This document shows positions 1 to 5,291 of a stretch of 5,291 nt of DNA, piece after piece. Where the stretch lies: the NCBI GenBank assembly GCA_015485995.1, contig WFSP01000058.1, positions 1-5,291 on the forward strand, written 5' to 3'. The stretch is from Caldisericales bacterium (lineage in GTDB: Bacteria; Caldisericota; Caldisericia; Caldisericales; Caldisericaceae). Both the position numbers and the translations under genes were made by a program. The notes below the pieces were generated by a model. The model saw only the letters and a list, made by a program, of their open reading frames with translations, was not told where the DNA came from and searched no databases. Each line of letters begins with the position of its first letter. Positions within the stretch are counted from its first letter, which is position 1.

Positions 1-87
1 ATTGAATACTTTACGGGAACGTGTTTCATAACCGATTCTTTTTAAAACCTCTTCACCTGCGTACAAATGTGTAAAAATGTATCCCAT
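1..87 (-). CDS. Partial gene downstream of the sigma factor; N-terminus only, possibly zinc-dependent phospholipase C-like
   Basis: An ATG at 87 (minus strand) opens a frame that stays open for all 29 codons to the window edge, beginning MGYIFTHLYAGEEVLKRIGY. It starts 1 nt after the stop codon of the sigma-factor gene, and the GGTGG stretch at the end of that gene could serve as its ribosome binding site, so the two are probably co-transcribed and translationally coupled. The start loosely resembles bacterial zinc-dependent phospholipase C-like proteins, which often begin with a short Thr-His segment followed by Gly-x-x-Val-Leu; this is from memory and weak. No metal-binding core is visible because the gene is cut off. 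The coding call rests on the tight spacing and the uninterrupted frame; the function is open. Confidence 0.5.
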   Translation of the reverse strand, partial: MGYIFTHLYAGEEVLKRIGYETRSRKVFN

Positions 88-88
88 A

Positions 89-580
89 TCACCACCCTCT
101 CAAAGAAAGCATTATACCTAAATTTTCTATATCATTCAAAATTTCTCTTTTTAAATGCTCTATTGCTATATGTTTCCTATATCTTACCGTACTTCTGCTA
201 ATTTTCAACTCTTTTGATATAGCATATATCGTTTTACCTTCCAAATAAAGTTTTTCTATCACCTCCCTTTCTTTTTCGGATAGTTTTTTCATATTTCTAT
301 TGAAAGCTTCTTCCGCACTTTTTCCGCTCACTGTAGCAAACTCCTCCTTTTTTATCTCTTTGCCTACATAATTAAACATAAATCTGTTTGCCACCGTTTT
401 GCCAATTTTCTTTAATTCAGCATCTTTTTTCTTTTTGCTGTAATTGTTAAATGCAACAAGCATCCCCAATGCGCCCTCCTGAAACAGGTCATCAAATTTG
501 ATGAAACAATTTCTTGAGTAGTGCAATGCAAGCATTTTTAAATACTTTTCGTTCTCCCTATAAAATTTTTCCTTGTTCAT
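89..580 (-). CDS. Small sigma-70 family RNA polymerase sigma factor
   Basis: A 163-residue protein with the two-domain layout of a minimal sigma-70 factor. Residues about 15-48 match region 2, which binds the core polymerase and the -10 element, with the typical FDDLFQEGALGMLVAFNNY segment at 29-47. A charged lysine-rich linker follows. Residues about 99-145 are region 4, a helix-turn-helix for -35 recognition, starting LSEKEREVIEKLYLEGKT with the recognition helix near ISRSTVRYRKHIA. There is no region 1.1 or region 3 of the housekeeping factor. The length suits short alternative or phage/accessory sigma factors of Bacillota. The ATG is preceded by AGGAGG with 6 nt spacing, which fixes the start. 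It is transcribed away from pepV and followed 1 nt later by a second gene. No anti-sigma gene is visible, and which promoters it reads cannot be told. A sigma-like DNA-binding regulator is the alternative. Confidence 0.85.
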   Translation of the reverse strand: MNKEKFYRENEKYLKMLALHYSRNCFIKFDDLFQEGALGMLVAFNNYSKKKKDAELKKIGKTVANRFMFNYVGKEIKKEEFATVSGKSAEEAFNRNMKKLSEKEREVIEKLYLEGKTIYAISKELKISRSTVRYRKHIAIEHLKREILNDIENLGIMLSLRGW

Positions 581-618
581 ACTTTACCTCCTTATTCGCC
601 ATAGTTTAATTTTTATAT

Positions 619-646
619 ACTATAGCAAATTTATGAAATAATTCAA
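619..646 (-). promoter_or_regulatory. Likely sigma-A-type promoter for the sigma-factor gene
   Basis: On the minus strand, TTGAAT (646-641) and TATAGT (624-619) are separated by 16 nt and lie about 40 nt upstream of the sigma-factor ATG, in an AT-rich stretch. Both boxes are close to the housekeeping consensus. Prediction only; no mapped start. Confidence 0.5.
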
Positions 647-681
647 ACATTTGTTCGTATATATATTTCGCTATGGGATAC

Positions 682-709
682 TTGATTAAAATAGGTTCGT
701 TGCTAAAAT
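682..709 (+). promoter_or_regulatory. Candidate promoter for pepV
   Basis: TTGATT (682-687) and TAAAAT (704-709) with a 16-nt spacer lie just upstream of pepV. Transcription would begin very close to the AGGAGG site at 717-722, leaving almost no leader, which makes this placement doubtful. TTGTTC at 651 with GATACT at 677-682 has a 20-nt spacer and is not better. The true promoter lies somewhere in 640-715. Confidence 0.3.
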
Positions 710-730
710 TGTTTTTAGGAGGTAGCAAAA

Positions 731-2059
731 ATGGAAAAATTTATAGAAGAAAACAAAGATGATTTAATAGAAATTGTGCAGGAGATCTTAAAAATAAAAA
801 GTGTTGAAGAACCGCCCGTAGATGATGCCCCATTTGGCATCGGTGCAAAACTTGCGCTTGAGTATGCTCTTAACCTTGGCGTGGAAATGGGGTTTAAAGT
901 AAAAAATTTTGATAATTATGCAGGTTACGTGGAATACGGTGATGGAGAGGGGCTTATAAGTGTTCTCGGGCACCTCGATGTTGTCCCTGAAGGTAAGGGG
1001 TGGCATAATCCTCCGTATGGCGCAGTAATTAAAGATGGGAAAATTTTCGGGCGTGGTGCGACGGACGATAAAGGGCCTATGATGGCAGCATTATTCGGCC
1101 TGTATGCATTGAAAGAAAAAGGCATCCCCATAAAAAAACGCGTACGCATTGTTTTTGGAACAAATGAAGAAACCGGATGGAAAGGGATTACTTATTACAA
1201 GCAAAAAGAAAAGGAACCCTTAATCGGGTTTACTCCGGATGGTAATTTTCCTGTAATTAACAGGGAAAAAGGAATTTTGAATGTTACGGTTGGAATAGAT
1301 TTTAAAGAAAAGAATAACGAGCTTATTTTAAGAGGCGGAGAACGTCCGAATATGGTGCCTGATTACGCTGAGGCAGAGTTTTTAAAACCTGTTTCTCTGA
1401 ATAATTTTGACGGAGTGGAGATAAGCGGAAATAAGGCCGTTGTAAGAGGTGTTTCCGCACACGGGGCACATCCCTGGGAGGGGAAAAATGCTGTTACACT
1501 TCTATGTCAGGCATTGAATAACGTTTCCCTGCGCGAAGATATAAAAAATGCAGTTAACTTTGTAAATAATGCAGTAGGCAGTGATGTTTACGGAGAAAAG
1601 CTTGGTATTGCGAATGAAGATGCCATTTCCGGCAAACTTACCTGCAACCTTGGGGTGATGCACATCTATAGAGATTCCGCGGAAATTACGTTTAATATTC
1701 GTTACCCGATTACTGATAAATTTGAGCGTATAGTGAAAGCTATCGGGGAAAAGGCAAATAAATACGGTTTGACTGTTAAGGACACGCACAATCAAATGCC
1801 TCTGTTTGTGGACGAGAAAGAAGACATCGTGCAAAATCTTTTGAAAGTTTACGAGCAAGAAACAGGCGAAAAAGGGTATACACTTGCAATCGGCGGCGGA
1901 ACATACGCACGTGCAATGGAAAAAGGTGTTGCATTTGGGCCTGTTTACCCCGGGATGGTAGCAGTAGAGCACCAGCCTGACGAATTTATAGGAATAAACC
2001 ACCTTATTAAGCTTGCAAAAATTTACGGGAAAGCAATATACGCTCTTGCAAAGGATTAG
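731..2059 (+). CDS. pepV: M20 family zinc dipeptidase PepV
   Basis: A 442-residue cytoplasmic metallopeptidase of the M20/PepV (dipeptidase) group that hydrolyses dipeptides from peptide uptake or protein turnover. The di-zinc site is complete: H81 and D83 in GHLDVVP, bridging D112 in GRGATDDKGP, general base E146 and ligand E147 in TNEETG, D170 in FTPDG, and H414 in VAVEHQPDE. Between the two halves of the catalytic domain, about residues 185-385, sits the lid domain, containing HGAHPWEGKNA near 244-254. No signal peptide is present. Length is slightly below the usual 460-470 residues. The ATG follows AGGAGG at 717-722 with 8 nt spacing and the N-terminus fits the family. It is the first gene of a rightward operon with the glycosylase gene, which overlaps its 3' end. 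Dipeptidase rather than succinyl-diaminopimelate desuccinylase is favoured because of the DDKGP motif, the lid and the length. No frame damage is seen. Confidence 0.93.
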   Translation: MEKFIEENKDDLIEIVQEILKIKSVEEPPVDDAPFGIGAKLALEYALNLGVEMGFKVKNFDNYAGYVEYGDGEGLISVLGHLDVVPEGKGWHNPPYGAVIKDGKIFGRGATDDKGPMMAALFGLYALKEKGIPIKKRVRIVFGTNEETGWKGITYYKQKEKEPLIGFTPDGNFPVINREKGILNVTVGIDFKEKNNELILRGGERPNMVPDYAEAEFLKPVSLNNFDGVEISGNKAVVRGVSAHGAHPWEGKNAVTLLCQALNNVSLREDIKNAVNFVNNAVGSDVYGEKLGIANEDAISGKLTCNLGVMHIYRDSAEITFNIRYPITDKFERIVKAIGEKANKYGLTVKDTHNQMPLFVDEKEDIVQNLLKVYEQETGEKGYTLAIGGGTYARAMEKGVAFGPVYPGMVAVEHQPDEFIGINHLIKLAKIYGKAIYALAKD

Positions 2060-2879
2060 CCTGCCTCAGGATTTTTCACTTGAACGGATACTGAAATGCG
2101 GCCAGACATTTAGAGTGTTTGAAAAAGATGGGACTTTTATATATCCCTGCGGGAATTCTGTTCTTGCCTTAAAGCAGGAGGGGGATTCCCTACTTTTCGA
2201 ATCATTTGGCGAGCCCGTTTCTCAAAGCGGAGTAAAAAAGTTATTAGGGTTGAACGATGATATTCAGCTGATAAACAAAAAACTTTCCCACCTTGCAGAA
2301 GGGATGGACAAAATAATAGATAAAACCCTTGGGATTCGCATTATGCGCCAAAATCCTTTTGAAGTGACTGTGTCGTTTATGTTTTCCGTGCAGAGTGCAA
2401 TACCTCTCATACGCCGCAGGTTAAATAAACTTTCGGAAATTGCGGGGAAAGAGGTAAAAACTTCATATGGGAAGTTTTATCTTTTTCCTGAGAGCAGTGC
2501 ACTGAGGGCTCTTTCGGAAAGTGAAATAAAATCTTTGAAACTTGGTTTCAGGGAAAAATGGTTTGAAGAGTTTATAGATAATTATGATGAAAGCAATATG
2601 CAGGAAATTGCATTGTTTCCGTTTGCCGAAAAGGAACAGGCTCTTTTAAAAATCAAGGGGGTCGGCATAAAGGTAGCGCACTGCATTATGCTTTTTTCAA
2701 TGGATGAGCTTTCTGCATTTCCCGTGGATGTGTGGATAAAGAGGGGTATGGAGCATCTCTTCGGAATTTCCGGTACCACCCCGAAAGTGACAAAAAAAGG
2801 GAGAGAACTTTTTGGTAAGTTTGCAGGATATGCGCAGGAATATATTTATTATTATGTAAGAAATAATATACATTCTTAA
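2046..2879 (+). CDS. ogg: OGG1-type 8-oxoguanine DNA glycosylase/AP lyase
   Basis: Base-excision repair enzyme that removes 8-oxoguanine and nicks the abasic site. From TTG 2046 it has 277 residues. An N-terminal OGG domain carries CGQTFR near residue 18. A helical core follows, and then the helix-hairpin-helix with GVGIKVAHC at 205-213 holds the catalytic lysine K209, equivalent to human K249; D228 in FPVDVW is the conserved aspartate, equivalent to human D268. The lysine marks a bifunctional enzyme rather than an AlkA-type glycosylase. The open frame reaches an earlier TTG at 2013, adding 11 residues and overlapping pepV by 47 bp. I prefer 2046 (14-bp overlap) on family N-terminus length, but neither has a clear ribosome binding site, so coupling to pepV translation is likely. 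Oddity: the usual Asn-Asn-Asn segment is replaced (see findings). Confidence 0.88.
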   Translation: MQRISLPQDFSLERILKCGQTFRVFEKDGTFIYPCGNSVLALKQEGDSLLFESFGEPVSQSGVKKLLGLNDDIQLINKKLSHLAEGMDKIIDKTLGIRIMRQNPFEVTVSFMFSVQSAIPLIRRRLNKLSEIAGKEVKTSYGKFYLFPESSALRALSESEIKSLKLGFREKWFEEFIDNYDESNMQEIALFPFAEKEQALLKIKGVGIKVAHCIMLFSMDELSAFPVDVWIKRGMEHLFGISGTTPKVTKKGRELFGKFAGYAQEYIYYYVRNNIHS

Positions 2880-2905
2880 ATAAAGCAGACAACAGAGGTG
2901 ATTTT

Positions 2906-3112
2906 ATGAGAGCATTTTTTATTGTTTTTGGAACGGTTTTTCTCGCGGAATTAGGAGACAAAACGCAGATCGCAACATTCCTTTTTGCCTCGAAAAACAA
3001 CGTGAGCAGATTAACTGTTTTTCTTGCAGCGGCTTTGGCGCTTTGTCGTTTTCCAAACTTTTTGAGACTGAGCCCACAGCTCTTGAGACTCTCATGCTCT
3101 ATGGCGAGGTAA
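2906..3112 (+). pseudogene. 5' fragment of a UPF0016/TMEM165-GDT1 family cation transporter
   Basis: The first 46 codons are a clear UPF0016 N-terminus. A hydrophobic helix leads into the family signature [17 protein letters not shown] (residues 14-30), whose E15-x-G-D18-K-T is the cation-binding motif, and a second helix then begins at [13 protein letters not shown]. Family members are multi-pass membrane proteins, several shown to export Mn2+, usually about 90 residues (one repeat) or 190-220 (two repeats). Here the similarity stops at about 3043. The frame then runs through 22 unrelated Arg/Leu/Ser-rich codons to a TAA at 3110-3112. The ATG has a good AGAGGTGAT site and lies 26 bp after the glycosylase gene, so it was the third gene of that operon. 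The rest of the transporter is not found in the window. It is very unlikely to be functional: the second transmembrane helix is broken. An assembly chimera cannot be excluded. Confidence 0.8.
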
Positions 3113-3165
3113 ACAACAGGTATGAGAGTAGAAGAGCTCAAATTTCCCAAACTTATAAAACATAA
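3040..3165 (+). pseudogene. 3'-terminal coding fragment of an unidentified gene joined to the transporter fragment
   Basis: In a different frame from the transporter fragment, codons from 3040 to the TAA at 3163-3165 read as convincing protein: [20 protein letters not shown], then [18 protein letters not shown]. It is charged, helical-looking and balanced in composition, whereas the transporter frame across the same bases gives low-complexity Leu/Arg/Ser. There is no start codon with a ribosome binding site, so it is most likely the end of a gene whose 5' part was lost at the junction near 3044. It overlaps the start of the TnsE-like gene by 44 bp, as in a translationally coupled operon, so an upstream transposition gene (tnsC- or tnsD-like) is a reasonable guess. 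I do not recognise the sequence itself. It is too short to be certain it is coding. Confidence 0.45.
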
Positions 3166-4798
3166 GGGTACATATTTATATCTAGTATGGATAATGGACG
3201 TTGTAAAAAAGGAAGGAAGTAGTGACTATAGATATAGATGTTTATTTAAAACTTTGCCAGATAAAGGTTCGTCTAATAGTGGTTCAGGAGAAGGTTTGTA
3301 TATTATAGAGGAACTTTATCCTGAATTCTTAAGGTTCTTTACTATAGGAAAAATATATTATTATGCGGAGAATAATGGCAAGTTTCCGAGGATAACTACT
3401 CTTCCCTCCGATTCGGCCATGGAAAGAATTCTAAATATAGAACTTAATCCCGAGAAAATGCAAGTAAGAAATGCGGGAGAAGAAGGTGTTATACCGTCTA
3501 AGTTGTATGATTTACGCAATTATACATTTTATAGTAATAAAAGAGGTGGAAAAACTGATTTTACAGAAGAAATCAAACACCAGTCCGTGGTGATTACCTA
3601 TTATAATGATTATGAGATTATAACTCCATCTTTCGTGATTTCTCCCATATTTTATTTCACTTCCAGTAGGATGAGAAAAAAACTTTTTTCGTCAGGGTTT
3701 AAATTCAGTAGTTTATACCATGATATAGGAAAAGATGAACACGGCATCCCATTTATTAAAGCAAAAATAGGAATACCCGAATTCGACATACCCTTTGTGT
3801 ATTACTTTGCTACAAATAAATACGCTTTAAAGCAAGCTGAAAAAATAAAATCAGATATAGTTTCACAGGGAATACTGTCGTTTTATAAACCAACACACGT
3901 TCCCGTTAAATTACTATTTCCTTTCGATCATAGCGTAAGAGCAAAGGTAAGGGGACTAGTGTGTGACAAGTGCAGAAAAATATTGGTCGAGGAAATACAG
4001 GATTTTTATTCCAAGGATCTTTTTGGGTTTGATAAAATGATTAAGGAATATTCTTATGTGCGAGGCAAAAATAAGACCGTAATTTATTTTACTACTAACA
4101 GTAAAGATTATATGGTAGCGTACAATCGCACTCCTAAAAAGAAAAGAAGTTATCCGAAGAATATAGAAGATGTATATGAAAAATTTAGAGAGCAACTGGA
4201 AGAGTACCACCAAAATGTCGCCGTTCTTCACAAGAATGTTGGTGAGGAAGAAGGTAAACTCTCTAATGCTGATAATATTTTATACAGGCAAGAAGATACC
4301 AAAAGGAGGCAGGTATTAACATTTGATGCTTCTCCTCATTATAGAGATGAAAACGCAAAACCTGCGGAATTAAGTAGAAAAATGGAGCGGGCAAGTTCTA
4401 ATAGTGACGAAGGAAGACAATTTAATCTTAATGATTTTGAAGAAATGGTAAGAGTTTTAAGAGATTCGGGCTTTGCTAGTGCTAGAATGCATAAAGAGAT
4501 GGAACTTCCCATAAAGAATATTCGGCTAAACAATAAAAAGGCTTACTACAAGGATGGTACAGCGCGAAAGTTTAGTATTGTAGATATTAGTCTTAATGAT
4601 GATGGTCAGATTCTGCATGCAACTTTAGTTGAAATTGACCAGTCTGGGCTAGAGAAAGGTATTTCGACTTTTGCTATCGTCTGGCTTAGTAATTTCGAAA
4701 AGTATACCCAAACAATAAATAGTTTATTATTGTTTTATTTACAGAGGAACAAATTCGATACTGTCAATAGTTTTGTGTCAAATTCTTTCGCAGGGTAG
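3122..4798 (+). CDS. tnsE: TnsE-like Tn7 family transposition targeting protein, probably lacking its extreme C-terminus
   Basis: A 558-residue soluble protein with no membrane segments. The C-terminal part, residues about 435-550, follows the TnsE C-terminal domain pattern as I remember it: FEEMVRVLRDSGF, then ELP(462-ish), KDGTAR at 477-482, and a hydrophobic strand ending LVEID at 502-506, corresponding to the LEVD-S/T-DG stretch of Tn7 TnsE, followed by a strand and a helix. Around 173-200, SPIFYFTSSRMRKKLFSSG resembles the mid-protein Ala/Phe-rich helix of TnsE. Residues about 370-432 are a polar Ser/Asn/Glu-rich linker. Tn7 TnsE binds 3'-recessed DNA ends and the sliding clamp and steers insertion to replicating DNA such as conjugating plasmids. 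GAGGT 11 nt before the ATG is an adequate ribosome binding site. Arginine codons are 25 AGR of 31, unlike pepV. Partners tnsABC are absent from the window. The protein stops where TnsE proteins usually continue for some 35-40 residues. Confidence 0.65.
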   Translation: MRVEELKFPKLIKHKGTYLYLVWIMDVVKKEGSSDYRYRCLFKTLPDKGSSNSGSGEGLYIIEELYPEFLRFFTIGKIYYYAENNGKFPRITTLPSDSAMERILNIELNPEKMQVRNAGEEGVIPSKLYDLRNYTFYSNKRGGKTDFTEEIKHQSVVITYYNDYEIITPSFVISPIFYFTSSRMRKKLFSSGFKFSSLYHDIGKDEHGIPFIKAKIGIPEFDIPFVYYFATNKYALKQAEKIKSDIVSQGILSFYKPTHVPVKLLFPFDHSVRAKVRGLVCDKCRKILVEEIQDFYSKDLFGFDKMIKEYSYVRGKNKTVIYFTTNSKDYMVAYNRTPKKKRSYPKNIEDVYEKFREQLEEYHQNVAVLHKNVGEEEGKLSNADNILYRQEDTKRRQVLTFDASPHYRDENAKPAELSRKMERASSNSDEGRQFNLNDFEEMVRVLRDSGFASARMHKEMELPIKNIRLNNKKAYYKDGTARKFSIVDISLNDDGQILHATLVEIDQSGLEKGISTFAIVWLSNFEKYTQTINSLLLFYLQRNKFDTVNSFVSNSFAG

Positions 4799-4825
4799 AA
4801 GCCTCTATTGCATTGGTTGTTGCAG

Positions 4826-5045
4826 CTATTGGTGATTCGGCTTTTTGTTTTTCTTCCCGTGCCTTTCTTCCTTTATCTTCATCAGCATATCATGTACATT
4901 CTAGAGTACTCTCAACCTTCTTGATTCATACTTCTCATTTATATCTATGGACGTAAGGAAATCTTGCTGCTGTGCTTCTCTATTTTAATAATAAACTTAT
5001 AAAATAGTCTCTTCGATAGACATCCAAAATTTCATTTAATCTCAT
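4826..5045 (-). pseudogene. Frameshifted and stop-interrupted remnant of a small unidentified gene
   Basis: On the minus strand, an ATG at 5045 preceded by AAGGAGG (9 nt spacing) opens MRLNEILDVYRRDYFISLL, ending at a TAG at 4982-4980. Slipping back one base at about 4984 restores a sensible frame, NREAQQQDFLTSIDINEKYE then SRRLRVL, which meets an in-frame TAG at 4903-4901 and resumes as NVHDMLMKIKEERHGKK before a last TAG at 4828-4826. A further frame, EEKQKAESPIAATTNAIEAS, continues towards 4800. A strong ribosome binding site with protein-like but broken frames points to a decayed gene of at least 75 codons. I do not recognise the family. The remnant converges on the 3' end of the TnsE-like gene. 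Alternatively the first 21 codons are a real short peptide and the rest is chance. Confidence 0.45.
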
Positions 5046-5079
5046 TTTCTTCTGCCTCCTTCATTCTATAATTTTTGAA

Positions 5080-5133
5080 TAGATTTTTATATGAGGCAAC
5101 GATACAATTTAGTGTAGATTTTTTGTGAGGCAA
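5080..5133. repeat. Pair of imperfect 19-20 bp direct repeats, about 35 bp apart
   Basis: TAGATTTTTATATGAGGCAA (5080-5099) and TAGATTTTTTGTGAGGCAA (5115-5133) share the 8-bp core TGAGGCAA and the TAGATTTTT lead, differing by one gap and two substitutions. They lie upstream of both the antisense remnant and the partial gene at 5238. They could be regulator sites or repeated transposase-binding sites like those in Tn7-type ends; nothing in the sequence decides between these. Confidence 0.5.
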
Positions 5134-5179
5134 TTCGTCCCCTGCATAAGTTCAGAAACATATGAGACTCTTGTAAATG

Positions 5180-5188
5180 TGATATACT
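5180..5188 (+). promoter_or_regulatory. Candidate extended -10 promoter for the gene starting at 5238
   Basis: TGATATACT (5180-5188) gives a TGN extension plus a TATACT -10 box. The -35 region (about 5160-5165) has no good match, as is common for extended -10 promoters. Transcription would begin near 5195, about 43 nt before the ATG at 5238. Confidence 0.4.
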
Positions 5189-5237
5189 GGACAAAAGAGT
5201 AAATGAAAGCTAACACATATACAGGAGGTTAAAGAGT

Positions 5238-5291
5238 ATGTTTAATGATGATTACCGGTATGTATATGAAAAAAGAAACATAAAAGGAAAG
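5238..5291 (+). CDS. 5' end of an unidentified gene, cut by the window edge
   Basis: An ATG at 5238, preceded by ACAGGAGGT with the AGGAGG core at 5223-5228, opens 18 codons to the window end, reading MFNDDYRYVYEKRNIKGK. The strong ribosome binding site and the extended -10 box upstream support a real gene that starts here. The peptide is charged and Tyr-rich with no signal peptide. It is too short to assign to a family, and I see no transposase signature in it. It lies beyond the debris region and may belong to the same mobile island or to the resident chromosome. Confidence 0.5.
   Translation, partial: MFNDDYRYVYEKRNIKGK

Larger units (their letters stand above)
4799..5237. other. About 440 bp without an intact gene, holding gene debris and repeats
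   Basis: Between the TnsE-like gene and the partial gene at 5238 there is no open reading frame of useful length. The stretch holds an antisense frameshifted remnant (about 4826-5045), two imperfect direct repeats (5080-5133) and a promoter region (5155-5195). The T-rich run at 4840-4855 follows a possible AAGCC/GGCTT pairing with a loop of over 30 nt, too weak to call a terminator. No tRNA or other RNA gene was recognised. Confidence 0.6.

Noticed and set aside
1502..2002. 166-codon minus-strand open frame inside pepV
   Set aside because: The forward strand encodes the metal-binding half of PepV; the antisense product is Cys/His/Phe-rich, as shadow frames are, and has no start signals.
3044..3060. 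TGT at the junction as an intact Tn7-like left end
   Set aside because: No matching inverted ACA end, no 5-bp duplication and no tandem transposase-site repeats were found, and coding-like sequence begins almost immediately.
2686..3150. 154-codon minus-strand open frame across the glycosylase end, the transporter fragment and the junction
   Set aside because: It lies antisense to recognisable coding sequence, lacks a ribosome binding site and has Lys/Ser/Pro-rich shadow-like composition.
3962..3973. CDKC in the TnsE-like protein as a zinc finger
   Set aside because: Only one Cys pair is present and no second Cys/His pair lies within a normal distance.
4418..4440. QFNLNDF in the TnsE-like linker as a sliding-clamp binding motif
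   Set aside because: It has the Gln, Leu and Phe but not the spacing of the pentapeptide or hexapeptide clamp motifs, so it is only suggestive.
4800..4855. Rho-independent terminator after the TnsE-like gene
   Set aside because: The only pairing before the T-rich run is five base pairs with a loop of more than 30 nt.
4799..4900. Rest of the UPF0016 transporter resuming after the island (hydrophobic ASIALVVAAIG in one forward frame)
   Set aside because: The frame lacks the second E-x-G-D-K-T motif or any other family feature and is antisense to the gene remnant, so it is not evidence of the missing transporter half.

Overview
The window looks like chromosome from a low-to-moderate G+C Bacillota (Clostridia-like) bacterium. 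The support is strong AGGAGG-type ribosome binding sites, closely packed genes, a PepV-type dipeptidase, a bacterial OGG1-type 8-oxoguanine glycosylase and an AT-leaning codon bias. No taxonomic marker gene is present, so this is an inference.

Left part (1-2905), ordinary housekeeping. A leftward pair encodes a small sigma-70-like factor and, 1 nt downstream, the first 29 codons of a second gene that runs off the edge. A 150-bp divergent intergenic region separates this pair from a rightward operon: the M20 metallodipeptidase PepV, then an OGG1-family DNA glycosylase that overlaps the end of pepV, then, 26 bp later, the start of a UPF0016/TMEM165-GDT1 membrane transporter gene.

Middle part (2906-4798), disrupted and foreign. 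The transporter gene keeps recognisable sequence for only about 46 codons and is then joined, around 3044, to unrelated DNA. This DNA begins with a 41-codon open frame that looks like the 3' end of another gene. That frame overlaps the start of a 558-codon gene whose C-terminal third resembles TnsE, the Tn7 protein that directs transposition to replicating DNA. No tnsA, tnsB, tnsC or tnsD is visible. The TnsE-like gene favours AGA/AGG arginine codons (25 of 31), whereas pepV favours CGN (8 of 12), which suggests a different origin.

Right part (4799-5291), degraded non-coding DNA. It holds a frameshifted, stop-interrupted antisense gene remnant with a good ribosome binding site, a pair of imperfect 19-20 bp direct repeats about 35 bp apart, and an extended -10 promoter with a ribosome binding site leading into a gene cut off after 18 codons.

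Overall this looks like a chromosomal operon interrupted by a decayed or internally deleted Tn7-like island that left a TnsE-family gene. The most notable features are the junction inside the transporter gene, the hidden coding tail ahead of tnsE, and the apparent loss of TnsE's own C-terminal tail. Functional calls for pepV, the glycosylase and the transporter fragment are firm. The TnsE call rests on remembered family features and needs a profile search.
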